From NCBI GenBank assembly GCA_026400305.1, contig JAPLPI010000098.1, forward strand, positions 1 through 6,816: 6,816 bases of DNA, written 5' to 3'. This stretch comes from Alphaproteobacteria bacterium (lineage in GTDB: Bacteria; Pseudomonadota; Alphaproteobacteria; Micropepsales; Micropepsaceae). A program made the position numbers and the translations under genes. This document shows positions 5,230 through 6,816 of this stretch, in pieces. Below the pieces are notes generated by a model. That model did no database searches. It was given only the letters and a program-made list of their open reading frames with translations, and had not been told where the DNA came from. Each line of letters starts with the position of its first letter. Positions within the stretch are counted from its first letter, which is position 1.

Positions 5230-6147
5230 TTACGCTCGTTTCCCGCGGGGATGCGCCTTGGAATAGGTCGCCAGCAAGGCCGCGGTATCCATGGCGGTAT
5301 AGACTTGGGTGGTGGAAAGCGATGCGTGGCCCAGCAACTCCTGAACGCTACGCAGATCGCCGCCGCCTTGCAGGATGTGGGTGGCAAAGGAATGACGCAG
5401 CGCATGGGGCGTGGCCTTTTCCGGCAAGCCCAGCGCGCCGCGCAGACGTTGCATCAAGGCCTGTGCCTCGCGCGCGCTCATCGGCAGGCCACGCCGTGAA
5501 AGGAACAGCGACGATGACGGCGCGCCGCTGAACGGGATTTGCACCGCGTAATCGGCCAGCGCCGATGCCACCAGCGACAGCACCGGGATGCTGCGTTCCT
5601 TGCGGCCCTTGCCGACCACGGTCAGCGTCTCGCCCAGCGGAACATCACCGCGCTTCAGGCCCAGCGCTTCAGAGATGCGTAGCCCCGCACCATACAGAAG
5701 CGTCAGCAGCGCCGCATCGCGCGCGCCCATCCATTCGACCTTATGGTCGCCCGCTTCTTCGATCGCACGCCCCGCATCAACAGCGGAAATGGGCCTGGGC
5801 AGGCCGCGCTTCACCCTTGGGGTGCGGATGGCGCGCGGGGCGGCATTTTCCAGAATGCCTTCCTTTGCCAGGAACTTGTAAAAGCCGCGCACCGCCGCCA
5901 GCGCCCGCTGCACCCCGCCTGGCCCCAGCCCTTCGCTACGGCGTGATGTAATGAAAGCGCGGATATCGGCCGGGCTCAATTTGGCCAGCGATTTTTGCGT
6001 CATGGCGCCGCCGGTATGGCCGGCCTGGAAGCCGATGAAGCGCGCCACATCATCGCCATATGCGCGCAAGGTGTGCGGTGAAGCACGCCGTTCATGCGCC
6101 AGCGAGGCAAGCCAGCTCTTGCGAAGCGTGTCGGCGCCTTCGCTCAT
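5230..6147 (-). CDS. xerC: Tyrosine recombinase XerC
   Basis: A 305-residue site-specific recombinase. The N-terminal SAM-like core-binding domain (about 8-110) includes SPHTLRAYGDDVARF (23-37) and AAVRGFYKFL (84-93). The catalytic domain follows with the full active-site set: R157 in GAGLRISEAL, K180 in GKGRKERSIP, H248 and R251 in HALRHSFATH, H274 in LLGHASLSTTQ, and the nucleophile Y283 in QVYT. XerC acts with XerD at dif to resolve chromosome dimers at division. Length, complete motifs and housekeeping context favour XerC over a phage or integron integrase; choosing XerC over XerD is inference from context. The ATG at 6147 shares one base with the transaldolase stop (TGATG), with AAGGG at 6151-6155 just upstream, so translation is probably coupled. 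A small hairpin follows its stop codon. Confidence 0.91.
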   Translation of the reverse strand: MSEGADTLRKSWLASLAHERRASPHTLRAYGDDVARFIGFQAGHTGGAMTQKSLAKLSPADIRAFITSRRSEGLGPGGVQRALAAVRGFYKFLAKEGILENAAPRAIRTPRVKRGLPRPISAVDAGRAIEEAGDHKVEWMGARDAALLTLLYGAGLRISEALGLKRGDVPLGETLTVVGKGRKERSIPVLSLVASALADYAVQIPFSGAPSSSLFLSRRGLPMSAREAQALMQRLRGALGLPEKATPHALRHSFATHILQGGGDLRSVQELLGHASLSTTQVYTAMDTAALLATYSKAHPRGKRA

Positions 6148-6803
6148 CAGCCCTTGATGGCGACGTTGGCCTTCTTGGCGTCGGCGACGAAGGCGGCCAG
6201 GCCCTTGTCGGTCAAGGGATGGCTGATCAGATTCTTGAAGATGTCAGTCGGCATGGTACCGACATCGGCGCCGGCTAACAGGCATTCGCGCACATGGCTG
6301 ATGCTGCGGATCGAAGCGGCCAGGATCTCGGTCTTGAAGCCGTAATTATCATAGATGGCGCGGATGTCGCGGATCAGGCCCATGCCGTCTTCGCCCGCGT
6401 CATCGACGCGGCCGATAAAAGGCGAAATGAAACTAGCGCCAGCCTTGGCCGCCATCCAGGCCTGCACCGGCGAAAAGCACAAGGTGACATTGACCATTGT
6501 GCCGTCCTTGGCCAGCATGGCGCAAGCCTTCAGCCCGTCCCAGGTCAGCGGCACTTTCACGGCGATGTTCTTGGCGATCCTGGTCAGGATCGCCGCTTCC
6601 TTCATCATGCCATCGTAATCGGTGGCCAGCACTTCTCCGCTGACAGCTCCCGGCACGATCGAGCAAATCTCCTTCAGCGATTCGACATAGTCGCGGCCGG
6701 TCTTGGCGGCCAGCGAAGGATTGGTGGTGACACCGTCCACCAGGCCGCTGGCGGCATATTCGCGGATTTCGGCCACATCGGCGGTGTCGAGGAAGATTTT
6801 CAT
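6147..6803 (-). CDS. tal: Transaldolase, small MipB/Fsa-like type
   Basis: A 218-residue single-domain TIM-barrel protein, the usual length for the short transaldolase / fructose-6-phosphate aldolase group. It opens with KIFLDTADV (2-10) and has the family signature GVTTNPSL (24-31). The Schiff-base lysine is K83 in [22 protein letters not shown] (105-115), SPFIGRVDD (127-135) and ILAASIRS (160-167) follow. Glu57 (SGEV) and Phe129 (SPFIGR) stand where E. coli FsaA has Gln59 and Tyr131, and where true transaldolases have Glu and Phe. This points to transaldolase, moving a dihydroxyacetone unit between sugar phosphates in the non-oxidative pentose phosphate pathway, rather than fructose-6-phosphate aldolase, although many databases name such proteins fsa. 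No good ribosome-binding site is visible in the 13 bases before the ATG at 6803. It overlaps xerC by one base and is probably the upstream gene of that operon. Confidence 0.92.
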   Translation of the reverse strand: MKIFLDTADVAEIREYAASGLVDGVTTNPSLAAKTGRDYVESLKEICSIVPGAVSGEVLATDYDGMMKEAAILTRIAKNIAVKVPLTWDGLKACAMLAKDGTMVNVTLCFSPVQAWMAAKAGASFISPFIGRVDDAGEDGMGLIRDIRAIYDNYGFKTEILAASIRSISHVRECLLAGADVGTMPTDIFKNLISHPLTDKGLAAFVADAKKANVAIKG

Positions 6804-6816
6804 GGGACAGATGACC

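Noticed and set aside
4998..5531. A plus-strand open frame of 177 residues starting in the intergenic stretch.
   Set aside because: More than half of it lies antisense to xerC, it has no ribosome-binding site, and its translation shows no domain. It is most likely a by-product of high GC content.
5230..6147. xerC as the integrase of a mobile element next to a tRNA gene.
   Set aside because: It is about 2.6 kb from the tRNA, overlaps a housekeeping transaldolase gene, has XerC length, and no repeat of the tRNA 3' end was seen in the window.

Overview
This is a GC-rich window with strong G/C preference at third codon positions. The transaldolase–XerC pair, the orphan ParA followed by a small ribbon-helix-helix protein, and the P460-type cytochrome all suggest a chromosomal region of an alphaproteobacterium. 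That taxonomic placement is inference from gene content. No phage, transposon or CRISPR sequence is visible.

Layout, left to right. A cytochrome P460-family gene (minus strand) is cut by the left edge at its 3' end. Just upstream of it, on the same strand, are a small ribbon-helix-helix protein (568-960) and a ParA-family ATPase (957-1838) that overlap in an ATGA stop/start. A short divergent promoter region carrying an 11-nt palindrome separates parA from a plus-strand gene for a secreted monohaem c-type cytochrome (1956-2390). Next comes a minus-strand tRNA-Thr(CGT) with an encoded CCA end, a good upstream promoter and a strong hairpin just past its 3' end.

The middle holds two tandem minus-strand genes of the secreted PQQ-dependent sugar dehydrogenase / L-sorbosone dehydrogenase type. 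The upstream copy (3720-4940) is intact. The downstream copy (2707-3658) has lost the equivalent of about 95 codons, with a frameshift at the junction, and is a pseudogene. A 289-bp stretch with no convincing gene but two hairpins separates this pair from xerC (5230-6147) and a transaldolase (6147-6803), which overlap by one base and are probably co-transcribed.

Three gene sets encode exported redox proteins: P460 cytochrome, c-type cytochrome and quinoprotein dehydrogenases. A periplasmic dehydrogenase that hands electrons to a c-type cytochrome would make biological sense, but the genes are on different strands and are separated, so this link is only a hypothesis. I found no clearly new multi-gene system. 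The most interesting items are the recently broken dehydrogenase duplicate and the orphan ParA / ribbon-helix-helix pair, whose small partner ends in a cysteine cluster.
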